Source: Methanothrix sp.
Lineage (GTDB): Archaea > Halobacteriota > Methanosarcinia > Methanotrichales > Methanotrichaceae
Direction: 5' to 3'
Assembly: GCA_018052825.1 (NCBI GenBank)
Contig: JAGPMN010000006.1
Location: 1-52,068 of the forward strand
DNA length: 52,068 nt
The first letter of the stretch is position 1; every line of letters begins with the position of its first letter. The notes under the pieces are model-generated. The model saw nothing but the letters and a program-made list of their open reading frames with translations. It ran no database searches and was not told the origin of the DNA. Position numbers and translations under genes: made by a program. Positions 25,739-34,134 of the stretch are shown piece by piece.

Positions 25739-26626
25739 ATGAACAATTTTGATCGAACTATGGATCTGACACCTGTTCAAAGGGATATATTAACCGCATT
25801 GATCAACATACACCGCGTGGAAGGAAGAGCCGTCAAGGGCGAGGAGATTGCCGAGCTGATCGACCGCAATCCCGGCACCATCAGAAACCAGATGCAATCG
25901 CTCAAAGCCCTGAACCTGGTGGAGGGCGTACCCGGCCCCAAGGGGGGGTACAAGGCCACGGGTTCCGCCTATGAGGCACTCAACATAGAGGTCACGGGAG
26001 AGGTGGTGACAGTACCTGTCATCAGGAACGGCGTCGTGGTAGAGGGCGCTACAGCCAGCGAGATAGTATTCAATAAGGTCATGCACTCCCATCAGTGCGA
26101 CGGAGTGGTCCGCGTCATAGGCAACATCAGGGACTTCAACGTGGGAGATGAGATCGAAGTCGGTCCGACTCCGGTCAACAAGCTGTACATCCGCGGCAAG
26201 ATGACTGGCAGAGACGACACCATGAGCCGGCTGATACTTCATATCACAGAGATGATATCTGTGCCCAAGGTCCCCATCAAGGGGATCGCCCGCCGGGCCC
26301 AGCGGATCCCTCCAAACGCCTCACTACAGGAAGCGGCGCGCATTCTGGTGCACAACGGCGTCTCCGAGGCGCTTGTGGACGACAGCTCACCTGGACTGAT
26401 CAATCTGGCTGACATCGCCCGTGCCGTCGCGGACGGCAGGAACGGCCAGGAGGCCCGCGAGATCATGAACCGCGGCTTTTTGACAATCGACTCAGAGGAG
26501 CCCATATACGAGGCCATCAAGATGCTGGGCAGGACCGGTGCCAATCAACTGGTGGTCTCCGAGCAGGGTGCACTCTGGGGCATCGTCTCCGCCTCGGACC
26601 TGATAAGGACCCTCACCCCTGACTGA
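25739..26626 (+). CDS. Winged-helix protein with two CBS domains
   Basis: A 295-residue archaeal regulator. A winged-helix segment fills residues 10-75 (PVQRDILTALINIHRVEGRA and DRNPGTIRNQMQSLKALNLV). A middle beta domain follows (EVTGEVVTVPVIRNGVVVEG), and then a pair of CBS motifs from about residue 180 (PPNASLQEAARILVHNGVSE and DSEEPIYEAIKMLGRTGANQ). CBS pairs sense adenine nucleotides or SAM. I chose the ATG at 25739; 25760 is possible. Its 3' end overlaps the converging pyrH gene by 14 bases. The direct repeat just upstream suggests self-regulation. Confidence 0.8.
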   Translation: MNNFDRTMDLTPVQRDILTALINIHRVEGRAVKGEEIAELIDRNPGTIRNQMQSLKALNLVEGVPGPKGGYKATGSAYEALNIEVTGEVVTVPVIRNGVVVEGATASEIVFNKVMHSHQCDGVVRVIGNIRDFNVGDEIEVGPTPVNKLYIRGKMTGRDDTMSRLILHITEMISVPKVPIKGIARRAQRIPPNASLQEAARILVHNGVSEALVDDSSPGLINLADIARAVADGRNGQEAREIMNRGFLTIDSEEPIYEAIKMLGRTGANQLVVSEQGALWGIVSASDLIRTLTPD

Positions 26627-27287
26627 TCTCGGTTCCGGTGTGCCCGCCCAGGGCACCCTTTTTCAAATTCTCTATTTTGCTTCCAAGCACTATAGCCGTG
26701 GGAATCCGGCTTCTCTCGATGATCTTGGCAGCCAGGGGATCGATGGGAGAGCGCGAGCCGGCCTTCATCTCCATCTGGCTTGCGAACGCTGCCAGAGCCT
26801 GATGCGTCATACTGGGCAGCTTCCTCGCTGATGGGTCACTCTCCGGATCGGCGGTGTAGACGCCATCCACGGATGTGGGGATGATGAGCCTGTCGGCATG
26901 GACATACTCCGCCAGCAGAGCGGCCACGGCGTCGGTGGTCTGGCCTGGGGAGACGCCGCCCATGACCACAACCCTTCCGGGCCCGGCCAGCCGGGCAGCC
27001 AGGGCATAACTGCCGGGGATCTCCTGGGGTGCGGCATCGCCCAGAGCAGCGACGAGCAGAGCCGAGTTGAGCTTTGTCGCACCAATGCCGATCATGTCGC
27101 AGAACATCTCGCTGGCGCCGAGCGCCCTCGCCTTTTCGATGTACTCGCGTGCGATCCTGCCCCCGCCCACAACCACGAAGATCTGGTGCTCCTCCGCAAG
27201 CTCCTTGAGAGCCAGGGCATACTCGGAAAGGCTCCGGGCATCGCGGCCGGCTATCACTGAGCCTCCCAGGGAATAGACTAGTATCAT
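26613..27287 (-). CDS. pyrH: UMP kinase, archaeal type
   Basis: A 224-residue amino acid kinase-fold enzyme that phosphorylates UMP to UDP. The N-terminal SLGGSVIAG loop, the GGGRIAREYIEKARALG segment, VVMGGVSPGQTTDAVAALLAE and the nucleotide loop SVDGVYTADPESDPSA are all typical of archaeal PyrH, which is about 225 residues long. A PIDPLAAKIIERSRIP motif near the C-terminus completes the family pattern. Its 3' end overlaps the CBS gene. Pyrimidine synthesis also appears in this window through pyrE. Confidence 0.92.
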   Translation of the reverse strand: MILVYSLGGSVIAGRDARSLSEYALALKELAEEHQIFVVVGGGRIAREYIEKARALGASEMFCDMIGIGATKLNSALLVAALGDAAPQEIPGSYALAARLAGPGRVVVMGGVSPGQTTDAVAALLAEYVHADRLIIPTSVDGVYTADPESDPSARKLPSMTHQALAAFASQMEMKAGSRSPIDPLAAKIIERSRIPTAIVLGSKIENLKKGALGGHTGTEISQG

Positions 27288-27403
27288 GAGGGAGGGGCTA
27301 TTCAGGAAGACTGTAAAAAGGTTGGCGGGATGGCTGAGGCCGGCAGGGAGACAGGCCGGGTGAGATGGATGCTGTATATGCGATTTATAAAAAAGAGAGA
27401 GGT

Positions 27404-28048
27404 TTAGATCCTGTCCAAAGCCTCGACGATCTTGGCGAAGATGGCCTTGATGTCGCCCACGCCTAGCACAGTGGCCACGATTCCCCTCTTGTTGTAGTAG
27501 TCTATGAGGGGCTGAGTCTGGGCATGGTAGGCCTGCAGCCTCTGCTTGACTGTCTCCTCGGTGTCATCAGCCCTCTGGTAGAGGTCGCCTCCGCAGGCAT
27601 CGCACTTGCCTGCCACCTTGGGCGGGTTGAACTGGACGTGATATGTGGCTCCGCACTTGCACATCCTCCTTCCCGTGACCCTCTTGATAAGCTCAGCATC
27701 GGGAACATCGATGTTCAGGACGACATCGATCTTCTGTCCGAGGGCTGGAAGGATCTTATCAAGTGCCTCTGCCTGGGGGATGGTTCTCGGATAGCCGTCC
27801 AGCATCCAGCCGCCCTTTACGTCATCCTTGGCCAGCCTGTCTTTGATGATATCGATGAGCAGGCTGTCAGGAACGAGCTTGCCGGCCTCCATGAACTTCT
27901 TGGCCTCAACGCCCAGGGGCGTACCATTGCGAACATTCTCGCGCAGGATGTCCCCGGTTGAGATATGCACTACCTTATACTTATCGGCGATCATCTTGGC
28001 CTGTGTGCCTTTGCCGGATCCCGGCGGACCGAGCAGAATAATATCCAT
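27404..28048 (-). CDS. adk: Adenylate kinase
   Basis: A 214-residue adenylate kinase (ATP + AMP to 2 ADP). The P-loop GPPGSGKGTQ lies at 7-16, with the AMP-site motif STGDILRENV and the DGYPRT motif. The lid is zinc-binding, with four cysteines in CKCGATYH and GKCDACGG. The start at 28048 is supported by GGAGG at 28056-28060; the longer frame upstream lacks sense. This long-lid form is the bacterial-type Adk that many methanogens carry. It is divergent from nothing and stands between pyrH and the lipid kinase gene on the same strand. Confidence 0.94.
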   Translation of the reverse strand: MDIILLGPPGSGKGTQAKMIADKYKVVHISTGDILRENVRNGTPLGVEAKKFMEAGKLVPDSLLIDIIKDRLAKDDVKGGWMLDGYPRTIPQAEALDKILPALGQKIDVVLNIDVPDAELIKRVTGRRMCKCGATYHVQFNPPKVAGKCDACGGDLYQRADDTEETVKQRLQAYHAQTQPLIDYYNKRGIVATVLGVGDIKAIFAKIVEALDRI

Positions 28049-28164
28049 TCCATATCCTCCTATACCCTTGTCAGAGCAGCTTTTGCCGCTTATGAGCGGG
28101 AGATGATACAATGGCATACTTTAAAAAACCTTTTCTGTGTCCCTGAAGTTGGGCGCGGTTGATT

Positions 28165-28797
28165 TCAAACGATTAGAGAGACTGCACTCATGACAGCGCC
28201 GGAGAGGACGGGTATGGAGAAGTTGTCATCCAGGCTCCAGTCGCCCACGATCAGGGCCACGCAGTCTGCGACCGTAGACGCTGCCGCCCCCGCCAGGGTG
28301 ATTGCCGGTGAAAGCCCGGTTATGGCTGAAGAGATGGAGGCGATCAAAAGGCAGGCGAGGAGCGTGACGGCTACCACTGGCATGGGCTTGACCCGCCGGC
28401 GGCCTCTCTGCCCAGGATCGCCACGCACATCGGAATGCTTTATGATCGAGCCGGCCAGGCCGGAGGCCGTGTCGCCGAGCGATAGGAAGAGAACGGCAGT
28501 GATGGCTATCGAGGGAGTGAAGAATAGCACAGTAAAGAGGCAGCCTGCCATGTAATATATGTAACCGGCCACGCGGGTTTCCTCCTGCTCCCGCGTCTCC
28601 GGCAGCCTGACCTTCCCCTTGAGCCGCAGCGCCTCCAGCACTAGAGAGGCAGCCAGCACCACGGCGATGGCCGCTGCCGTTATCGTCCGGCCGAAGAGGA
28701 TGATGCCGGCTGGAACGGACAGCCCTGTGAGGTGGATGGCCTTTCGCCTCATCTCCCTGGCCAGCCGGCCCCTCCAATCGGAAATAAGCTCGGGCAT
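28165..28797 (-). CDS. Dolichol/diacylglycerol kinase-like membrane protein
   Basis: A 210-residue membrane protein of the polyprenol/phosphatidate-cytidylyltransferase-related kinase group. The opening EMRRKAIHLTGLSVPAGIILFG and the central LSLGDTASGLAGSIIKH match the CTP-dependent lipid kinase pattern. About five or six hydrophobic helices are visible. A plausible role is phosphorylation of dolichol or another isoprenoid alcohol used for glycan carriers. It ends 27 bases downstream of glyS on the same strand, so the two may be cotranscribed. Confidence 0.75.
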   Translation of the reverse strand: MPELISDWRGRLAREMRRKAIHLTGLSVPAGIILFGRTITAAAIAVVLAASLVLEALRLKGKVRLPETREQEETRVAGYIYYMAGCLFTVLFFTPSIAITAVLFLSLGDTASGLAGSIIKHSDVRGDPGQRGRRRVKPMPVVAVTLLACLLIASISSAITGLSPAITLAGAAASTVADCVALIVGDWSLDDNFSIPVLSGAVMSAVSLIV

Positions 28798-28824
28798 GCC
28801 GCTCTCCTTCTAACTCAATCTTTT

Positions 28825-30576
28825 TTACCGCTCTTTTCTGGCTGCTGCCGGAATTACGCCTGCATCCTGAAAATTTAGGATGCCTGAGAGCAGCGCCGCA
28901 AGCTTGTCCGCCACCTGCCAGCGGGGCACCTTGACCTGCTCCATGGAGTCACGATCGCGGATGGTGACGGTCCCCTCCTCCAGTGTCTCATAGTCCACTG
29001 TAACAGCGAAGGGCGTGCCTATCTCGTCGTTGCGCCTGTACCTCCTGCCGATCGAGCCTGATGTATCGTAGTCGACGCGCATGCCCCGGCCCCGCAGCTC
29101 CAGAAGTATGGCCTGAGCAGGGCCTGTCAGCTCCTTTCTGTCCATGAGAGGCAGGACAGCTACCTCTACGGGGGCCACGGCCGGCTTTAAGCGGAGCACC
29201 GAACGCGTCTCGCCATCCACCATGTCCTCGTAGTAGGAGTGATCGAGTACAGCGTATAGGATCCTGTCAATGCCGAAGGAGGGCTCTATGACATGGGGGA
29301 CGATCTCCTCGCCCCGGATCTCCACATCGACGGTCTCGAATGTGAAGAGCGACGGATCTATCTGAAGGCGCTCTCCATCCACCACAACAGTCACAGCCTT
29401 GCCTGAGCCCAGCTCCTCTGCTGATAGGGCCTTGAGCGCCTCGCCCACCGCCCTAGCCCTGGCCTTGAACCTGGGGCCGAGGGCCTTGAAGTCAGGCTTT
29501 ACCACCAGACGGCTCTTCTTCACCGGCTGGTCGTAGTGCACGAAGACGCTCAGATTGACGCCGCTTACCCTGGAATGGGCCTTGAGGTCGTAATCGGTTC
29601 TGTCGGCTACGCCCACGATCTCAATCCAGCCCAGCCGGTCCAGGAGGACCTCGGCATCCCAGCAGTCTGCAGCATAATGGGCCATCTCATCTGCCTTGTG
29701 CTGACGGAATCGCAGTCGATCCGGGGATACTCCCACCGCCAGGAGGAACTGATATGTTCGGGCCACATAATAGGCCAGGGCCTGGTGGGCTACAACGCCC
29801 CTCTCCACAGCCTCGCCGAAGGTCATCTCCTCCTCTTCGCCCTTCTCTTGTGCCGCCTGTGAGTAGAACTTCATACTGATATCCGCCACCTCTGAGAAGA
29901 GGGGGTGGCTCTTGTCGCGGGGGTCGATGAATATCTCAGCCTCTGCCTGTGTGAACTCCCGCAGCCGGATCACGCCCTGGCGGGGGGAGATCTCATTGCG
30001 GAAGGACTTGCCTATCTGCACCGCGGCAAAGGGCAGGCTGTCGCGGAAGTAGCGCAGCAGGCGGGGGAAGTTGATGAACATGCCCTGGGCGGTCTCCGGG
30101 CGGAGGTAGCCTGCCATCCTGTTGCCGGGGCCGATCGCAGTCTTGAACATGAGATTGAACTCGTAGACCTCAGAGAGCTCTCCCCCGCACTCCGGACAGC
30201 CGATATCGTTATCCCGGATGCACTGATAGATCTGCTCATTGCTGAGGGCGTCAGGCACTTCCACGATGTGCTTGATGAGATGGTCCGCCCGGTAGATCTC
30301 CTTGCACTCCTTGCAGCTTGTGAGCGGATCTGAGAAGCCGCTCAGGTGGCCGGATGCCTCGTAGATCTCCTCCACGCCGATGGTGGGTGTCTCGATCTCT
30401 GCAAAGCCCTCTGCTATGACGAAGTACTGCCGCCAGATATCTTCAATGCGCCTCTTCAGGGGCGCGCCCAGTGGGCCGTAATCGTAAAATCCTGCCGCTC
30501 CGCCGTAAAGCTCAAAGGCCGGCCAGAGAAAGCCGCGCCTTCTGGCGAGTTCGTTTACCAGCTCATTCTTATCCAT
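28825..30576 (-). CDS. glyS: Glycyl-tRNA synthetase, archaeal/eukaryotic alpha2 type
   Basis: A 583-residue class II aminoacyl-tRNA synthetase. The N-terminus has RRGFLWPAFELYGGAAGFYDYGPLG. Motif 2 is FRNEISPRQGVIRLREFTQAE, and motif 3 is EPSFGIDRILYAVLDHSYYE. The HGPT-type anticodon-binding domain forms the C-terminal ~110 residues. Two Cys pairs (SCKECKE, GCPECGG) lie in the insertion and could bind zinc. The ~150-base region upstream up to 30729 holds no further gene. Confidence 0.95.
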   Translation of the reverse strand: MDKNELVNELARRRGFLWPAFELYGGAAGFYDYGPLGAPLKRRIEDIWRQYFVIAEGFAEIETPTIGVEEIYEASGHLSGFSDPLTSCKECKEIYRADHLIKHIVEVPDALSNEQIYQCIRDNDIGCPECGGELSEVYEFNLMFKTAIGPGNRMAGYLRPETAQGMFINFPRLLRYFRDSLPFAAVQIGKSFRNEISPRQGVIRLREFTQAEAEIFIDPRDKSHPLFSEVADISMKFYSQAAQEKGEEEEMTFGEAVERGVVAHQALAYYVARTYQFLLAVGVSPDRLRFRQHKADEMAHYAADCWDAEVLLDRLGWIEIVGVADRTDYDLKAHSRVSGVNLSVFVHYDQPVKKSRLVVKPDFKALGPRFKARARAVGEALKALSAEELGSGKAVTVVVDGERLQIDPSLFTFETVDVEIRGEEIVPHVIEPSFGIDRILYAVLDHSYYEDMVDGETRSVLRLKPAVAPVEVAVLPLMDRKELTGPAQAILLELRGRGMRVDYDTSGSIGRRYRRNDEIGTPFAVTVDYETLEEGTVTIRDRDSMEQVKVPRWQVADKLAALLSGILNFQDAGVIPAAARKER

Positions 30577-30729
30577 GCCAATCCTCGCTACCGGTCAAAA
30601 GCACCGGGGGTGATTTAACCTTTGTTATGAGACGGATTCCTCCCTGGCGGCAGAGATGAAGAGATCGCAATCTATTTGCAAAACTGCCGCATTTGGATGT
30701 AGAAAAGAGGTGGCCGGACTGGTTGGATC

Positions 30730-30897
30730 TCAGCAGCAGGCTGAGAAGACAAGAAGCAGCCCGAAGGCGGCCGCAACGCTGCAAAGAAGGATCAGATCTC
30801 TGTATTTATTTTGCATCAAACCCTTCAGCCCGGACCATATGTAGCATGCGGCTTCATCCCCGTCTCCCGTCTTCCCTGTTACACTCATCCCTGGCAT
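30730..30897 (-). CDS. Small single-pass membrane protein (55 aa)
   Basis: A 55-codon frame starts at ATG 30897 (ATG 30888 is also possible). A polar N-terminus with acidic and Gly residues is followed by YRDLILLCSVAAAFGLLLVF, a clear membrane helix, and the protein ends SACC. The cysteine pair at the end resembles no known motif. It is upstream of glyS on the same strand with 153 bases between them. The clean helix supports coding, but no homology can be claimed. Confidence 0.4.
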   Translation of the reverse strand: MPGMSVTGKTGDGDEAACYIWSGLKGLMQNKYRDLILLCSVAAAFGLLLVFSACC

Positions 30898-31157
30898 GAT
30901 CCATACTCAGGCATCCTGCCTTTAAGTATGTATTTTTCATATTGAGGTTTTATCAAATCCAGGGATTGCGATTTATCTCATATGAGGGCCATGTAGGCTT
31001 TGTGTAGCCATAATTTAGAAATATTCTTACAGAAATATTTCCTTTTGGATGTATTGAAATGGAGAGCCGGCAAACATAGAGGCCTCAGGCCGGAGGCCGC
31101 CGAGACTTCACTGCGCACAAAAAAAATTGACAAAAAAGGAGGGAAGGTAGCAAGGCC
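30898..31157. other. Gene-free spacer with a GC hairpin
   Basis: No convincing gene lies here. A short GC-rich inverted repeat (GGCCTC 31081-31086, GAGGCC 31093-31098) and T-tract termination signals for hsp20 occupy the right part. AT-rich DNA at 30920-31060 could hold a promoter for the small membrane protein gene on the minus strand. Confidence 0.3.
31117..31140 (-). terminator. T-tract terminator of hsp20
   Basis: On the minus strand, just past the hsp20 stop at 31158, there are two uninterrupted T runs: six at 31132-31137 and eight at 31119-31126. Runs of U without a needed hairpin are the usual intrinsic termination signal in archaea. Confidence 0.55.
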
Positions 31158-31745
31158 CTACTCGATCTTGACCTCCTTGCCCCGTCTCTTCTCCTTCTTG
31201 TCCAGCTCCAGTGTCAGGACCCCGTTCTTGTAGGAGGCCCGGGCGCTGTCCGAGTCCACTGGGGAGTCGAGGTAGATCATCTTGTAGAACTTCTTCTCGT
31301 CGTCGGTCTTGATCTCCACGCTATCCTCGGCTACATCCAGCTTCACCTTGTCCTTGTCCACGCCTGGAAGCTCAACGAAGATGCGGTACTTGTCCTTCTC
31401 GCTCATGACGTCGACTAAAGGCTCTCTGCCCTGTGCAGGTTCAATGCCCCGGTAGGATGGCTTGATATTGCCGAACTCCCTGAAGATCGGCTCCTTTCCT
31501 GGCTCAGCGGTGTAGCTGAAGCCGTAGACAAACGGACCGTATCTGCGGCTGATACCACTAGGAGTAACCTCTTCGCGCACGAAGGACTTGAACTCGGTGG
31601 GCATGCTCTCTTCAAACCTCTTGATCATCTCCTCAAAGGGCTCCTTGAACATGCTCTCTTCGAACTTCTCCTTCCTCTCGAAGGGAAATCCCTTGGCAAA
31701 GCTCTCAAATATGTCGAATATGGATGGATATCTCTTGTCCCACAT
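31158..31745 (-). CDS. hsp20: Hsp20/alpha-crystallin family heat shock protein
   Basis: A 195-residue small heat shock protein. An N-terminal region rich in Phe and Lys (KGFPFERKEKFEESMFKEPF) precedes the alpha-crystallin domain at about 100-195, with VELPGVDKDKVKLDVAEDSVEI and ARASYKNGVLTLELDKKEK. It would form oligomers that hold unfolding proteins. The C-terminal IxI-type anchor is only weakly seen in GKEVKIE. A ribosome site GAGGTGAG lies 5 bases before ATG, and a TATA box lies about 50 bases upstream. Confidence 0.9.
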   Translation of the reverse strand: MWDKRYPSIFDIFESFAKGFPFERKEKFEESMFKEPFEEMIKRFEESMPTEFKSFVREEVTPSGISRRYGPFVYGFSYTAEPGKEPIFREFGNIKPSYRGIEPAQGREPLVDVMSEKDKYRIFVELPGVDKDKVKLDVAEDSVEIKTDDEKKFYKMIYLDSPVDSDSARASYKNGVLTLELDKKEKRRGKEVKIE

Positions 31746-31795
31746 TTTGTCTCACCTCATGATTACTTTTCCATACTAACCTTAGGATAGTAATA

Positions 31796-31807
31796 GGATA
31801 TAAATTT
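31796..31807 (-). promoter_or_regulatory. TATA box of hsp20
   Basis: Read on the minus strand this is AAATTTATATCC, a good archaeal TATA element about 50 bases before the hsp20 start codon. That leaves room for a short untranslated leader with the GAGGTGAG ribosome site at 31751-31758. Confidence 0.5.
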
Positions 31808-31878
31808 TTGCCTCAAATGATGGCATGTGATATGGCAAAATTCAATAGCCATGAAGGAGCAATACTTTATGTGAATTT

Positions 31879-32205
31879 ATGACCGAAAACCTGGTTCAAT
31901 TTGAGGCAGAGATCGTCAGCCTGACGGAGATCCGCTTCAGGGTGATCTGGCCCCAATCCGAGGGACCCTGGGTTGAAGGGGCAATGGAGGACCTCATAGT
32001 CCATTTTACACATGCCGGCTGGACGGCCTACAATATGAGATGTGCCCTGTCCATCGCCCTCCACAGCAAAGATGAGAGCCTGGGACGCTCCATATCTGAC
32101 CTCTTGAACAGGATCATATCTTCCATGGGAGCCGCACAGATGGCTGATATCCGCCTCTCAGCAGGGGCTATGGCCGAGCTGAAGAGAGATCACATCGATC
32201 CATGA
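31879..32205 (+). CDS. Hypothetical protein (108 aa)
   Basis: A 108-residue soluble protein that I do not recognise. The first half has strand-rich content around ITEIRFRVIW-like sequence and a conserved-looking WVEGAMEDLIVHFTHAGWTA. The second half is helical (SIALHSKDESLGRSISDLLN). It has no signal peptide and no cysteine pair. It is divergent from hsp20 and converges with the tRNA gene. Codon use looks normal for the window, which supports coding. Confidence 0.55.
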   Translation: MTENLVQFEAEIVSLTEIRFRVIWPQSEGPWVEGAMEDLIVHFTHAGWTAYNMRCALSIALHSKDESLGRSISDLLNRIISSMGAAQMADIRLSAGAMAELKRDHIDP

Positions 32206-32225
32206 TGCAGAGAAATGCATTAAAG

Positions 32226-32298
32226 TAGCCCGGCCAGGATTCGAACCTAGGTGGGGAGGTCCAGAGCCTCCTGTGATTGACCGCTACACTACCGGGCT
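32226..32298 (-). tRNA. tRNA-Gln (anticodon CTG)
   Basis: The minus strand folds as a tRNA of 73 bases. The acceptor stem pairs AGCCCGG with CCGGGCT. The anticodon stem GGAGG/CCTCC encloses the loop CTCTGGA, so the anticodon is CTG (Gln). The T arm is CTAGG-TTCGAAT-CCTGG. The discriminator base is A and the CCA end is not encoded. There is no intron. In archaea this tRNA is first charged with Glu and then amidated by GatDE. Confidence 0.92.
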
Positions 32299-32331
32299 TC
32301 GCCACATACCTTACAGCAGGTAGTTATTAAT

Positions 32332-33033
32332 CTATCGATCGGCCCTTCCCTCTGCCGCCGGGCAGGATAGCAAAACGATCCTTGTGCCGCCCTGCCTGCG
32401 TGCGCCTTTTTCGCCCACCTTTGAAGCGAATGAGGGCAGATCACCCCCGCTGATGCGCAGCTCTTCCAGCGGCCCCGAGTACTCCTTTCCTTTGAGAAAG
32501 ACATCAACCGGAGCCAGAGGGAAACTCAAGGCAGCCGTCTTGTAATGCATGGGCACGGCAATGGATGGCTGGAGCGCCTCTATCACTTTATCCGCGCCGG
32601 CTGCATCGATGGTATAGACCCCGCCCACAGGAACGAAGAGCAGGTCCACCCGTCCAATATCCCCGACCTGGGCCTTGCTCAATTCATGCCCGAGATCGCC
32701 CAGGTGGCAGACCCTCACTCCGTCCATCTCGAAGCAAAATATGGTGTTCCTGCCGCGACGACCACCTCTCTCTGAGTCGTGATAGGATCTGATTCCGAAA
32801 ATGTTCATCCCATTGCTTATGAACTGGCCGTCCTCCATGATGACGTCGGCAGACTCTCCCGCAGCCCGCGCATTGTTGTGGTCCTCATGGTCATGGCTGA
32901 TGGTCACAATGTCAGCTTCGACATGGGGCATATCGTAGCCGACCATCTCCTTATAAAACGGGTCCATGAGGATGACAAGCCCCTCTTCGCCCGTCAAAAG
33001 AAAACAGCTATGTCCTAGCCACTTGACTATCAT
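32332..33033 (-). CDS. Metallo-beta-lactamase-fold hydrolase, UlaG/UPF0173-like
   Basis: A 233-residue metal-dependent hydrolase. It opens with VKWLGHSCFLL and has the metal motif TISHDHEDHNNA (HxHxDH type, here HDHEDH). Further ligands lie in HLGDLGHEL and PVGGVYTIDAAGADKVIEAL, with a late MHYK. The family includes UlaG lactonases and many uncharacterised archaeal proteins, so the substrate is unknown. The last ~35 residues look disordered (GEKGARRQGG). It lies 33 bases from the tRNA-Gln gene on the same strand. Confidence 0.85.
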   Translation of the reverse strand: MIVKWLGHSCFLLTGEEGLVILMDPFYKEMVGYDMPHVEADIVTISHDHEDHNNARAAGESADVIMEDGQFISNGMNIFGIRSYHDSERGGRRGRNTIFCFEMDGVRVCHLGDLGHELSKAQVGDIGRVDLLFVPVGGVYTIDAAGADKVIEALQPSIAVPMHYKTAALSFPLAPVDVFLKGKEYSGPLEELRISGGDLPSFASKVGEKGARRQGGTRIVLLSCPAAEGRADR

Positions 33034-33099
33034 AATAATATCTATGGATTTTTTACTAAAAATCTCCTTCGATCGGACGTCGATCGAACGACCAACAGG

Positions 33100-34134
33100 C
33101 TAGTCTATACGGGCGTCTATCACGGCATGGACCACGCCAGGAGAAAATTTCTTGACCCGAATACAACTGAGTATCTCCGCCCTCCGGCCAAGGGCAGCCG
33201 CCCCCTCTTCGACCTCTCTTACCGCAGCCTGCGGATATAGCCAGGAGGGCACGGTCTGGTGGTAGTGGAGTACGCCGCCCGGCCGCAGTGCAGAGATGCC
33301 CTTCTCCAGATACCTGTCTGTCACCTCTACCATGCCCATCACCACCCTGTCCGCGACCCCATCAGGCGTCACATTCGCGCAGTTCCCCAGGACCGGCTCG
33401 ACTATATCCTGCACCCGGTTAGCACTGATATTCTTGCATAGATAGTGATAGGCATTGGGATTCAGCTCGATGGCCACGATCCTCTCCGGACGGGATAGGA
33501 CCGCCATGGGAATGGTGAAGTAGCCGATGCCTGCAAACATGTCCACCACCGTCTCCCCTCTGCCCAGCCGGCCCATCCTCATCCGCTCCCTGAGGTTTCC
33601 CGGCGAGAACATGACACGTGCGGCATCCAGATGAAAGAGAACTCCGTTCTCCCTGTGAACAGTCTCAGTGCGGCTTCCGGCAAGGATTCTGCGCCGGGGC
33701 TCCCGCAGGGGGCCGAAGATTCCATCATCTGCTAAAACCGTGCAGCAGCGGGGATAGCAGTCCAGAAGGGCCCGGGCGATTCGCGCCTCGTGCACCGCTA
33801 AAAGGGGGTGGATGCGTACCACGATCACCTCGCCCAAAAGAAACCACCCGCGCGGCAGAAGGAGGAGAAGATCTTGGGGGATCTCACCCTTCAGGGCCCG
33901 GGCCAGAGAGGGAGGGCTTCGATAGTAGGCAGGCGACCTCTGTTGCACCATCTCCCAGCCGGAAAGAGGCCTGGTGAGTGGGATCTCCACATGGCCCTCC
34001 GCCTTTATCGCCTTTCGGCCTCTATCCAGTGCGCCCTCCGAGGCGATGGCCTTCAGAGCGAGAGACGCATCCTCCCGGCGGACCTTTGCCGCCCATAGAC
34101 CCTCACTGCCCCTTCCTGGAGTAGCTCTGTTCAA
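33100..34134 (-). CDS. taw2: tRNA wybutosine-type aminocarboxypropyl transferase Taw2
   Basis: A 344-residue Trm5/Tyw2-type SAM-binding protein. Motif I is VVDMFAGIGYFTIPMAVLS, and the adjoining IVAIELNPNAYHYLCKNI is shared with Trm5. The key segment reads RVVMGMVEVTDRYLEKGI, with GGVLHYHQTVP after it. This fits Taw2, which transfers the aminocarboxypropyl group of SAM to the wyosine base at tRNA-Phe position 37, rather than Trm5, which has an NLP-type motif there. The start overlaps the upstream gene's stop by 32 bases. I am confident of the family and fairly confident of the Taw2 branch. Confidence 0.82.
   Translation of the reverse strand: MNRATPGRGSEGLWAAKVRREDASLALKAIASEGALDRGRKAIKAEGHVEIPLTRPLSGWEMVQQRSPAYYRSPPSLARALKGEIPQDLLLLLPRGWFLLGEVIVVRIHPLLAVHEARIARALLDCYPRCCTVLADDGIFGPLREPRRRILAGSRTETVHRENGVLFHLDAARVMFSPGNLRERMRMGRLGRGETVVDMFAGIGYFTIPMAVLSRPERIVAIELNPNAYHYLCKNISANRVQDIVEPVLGNCANVTPDGVADRVVMGMVEVTDRYLEKGISALRPGGVLHYHQTVPSWLYPQAAVREVEEGAAALGRRAEILSCIRVKKFSPGVVHAVIDARID

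Noticed and set aside
31081-31098. GC-rich hairpin as the hsp20 terminator
   Set aside because: It is not followed by a T run on the hsp20 strand. The T-tracts at 31119-31137 lie closer to the gene and fit archaeal termination.
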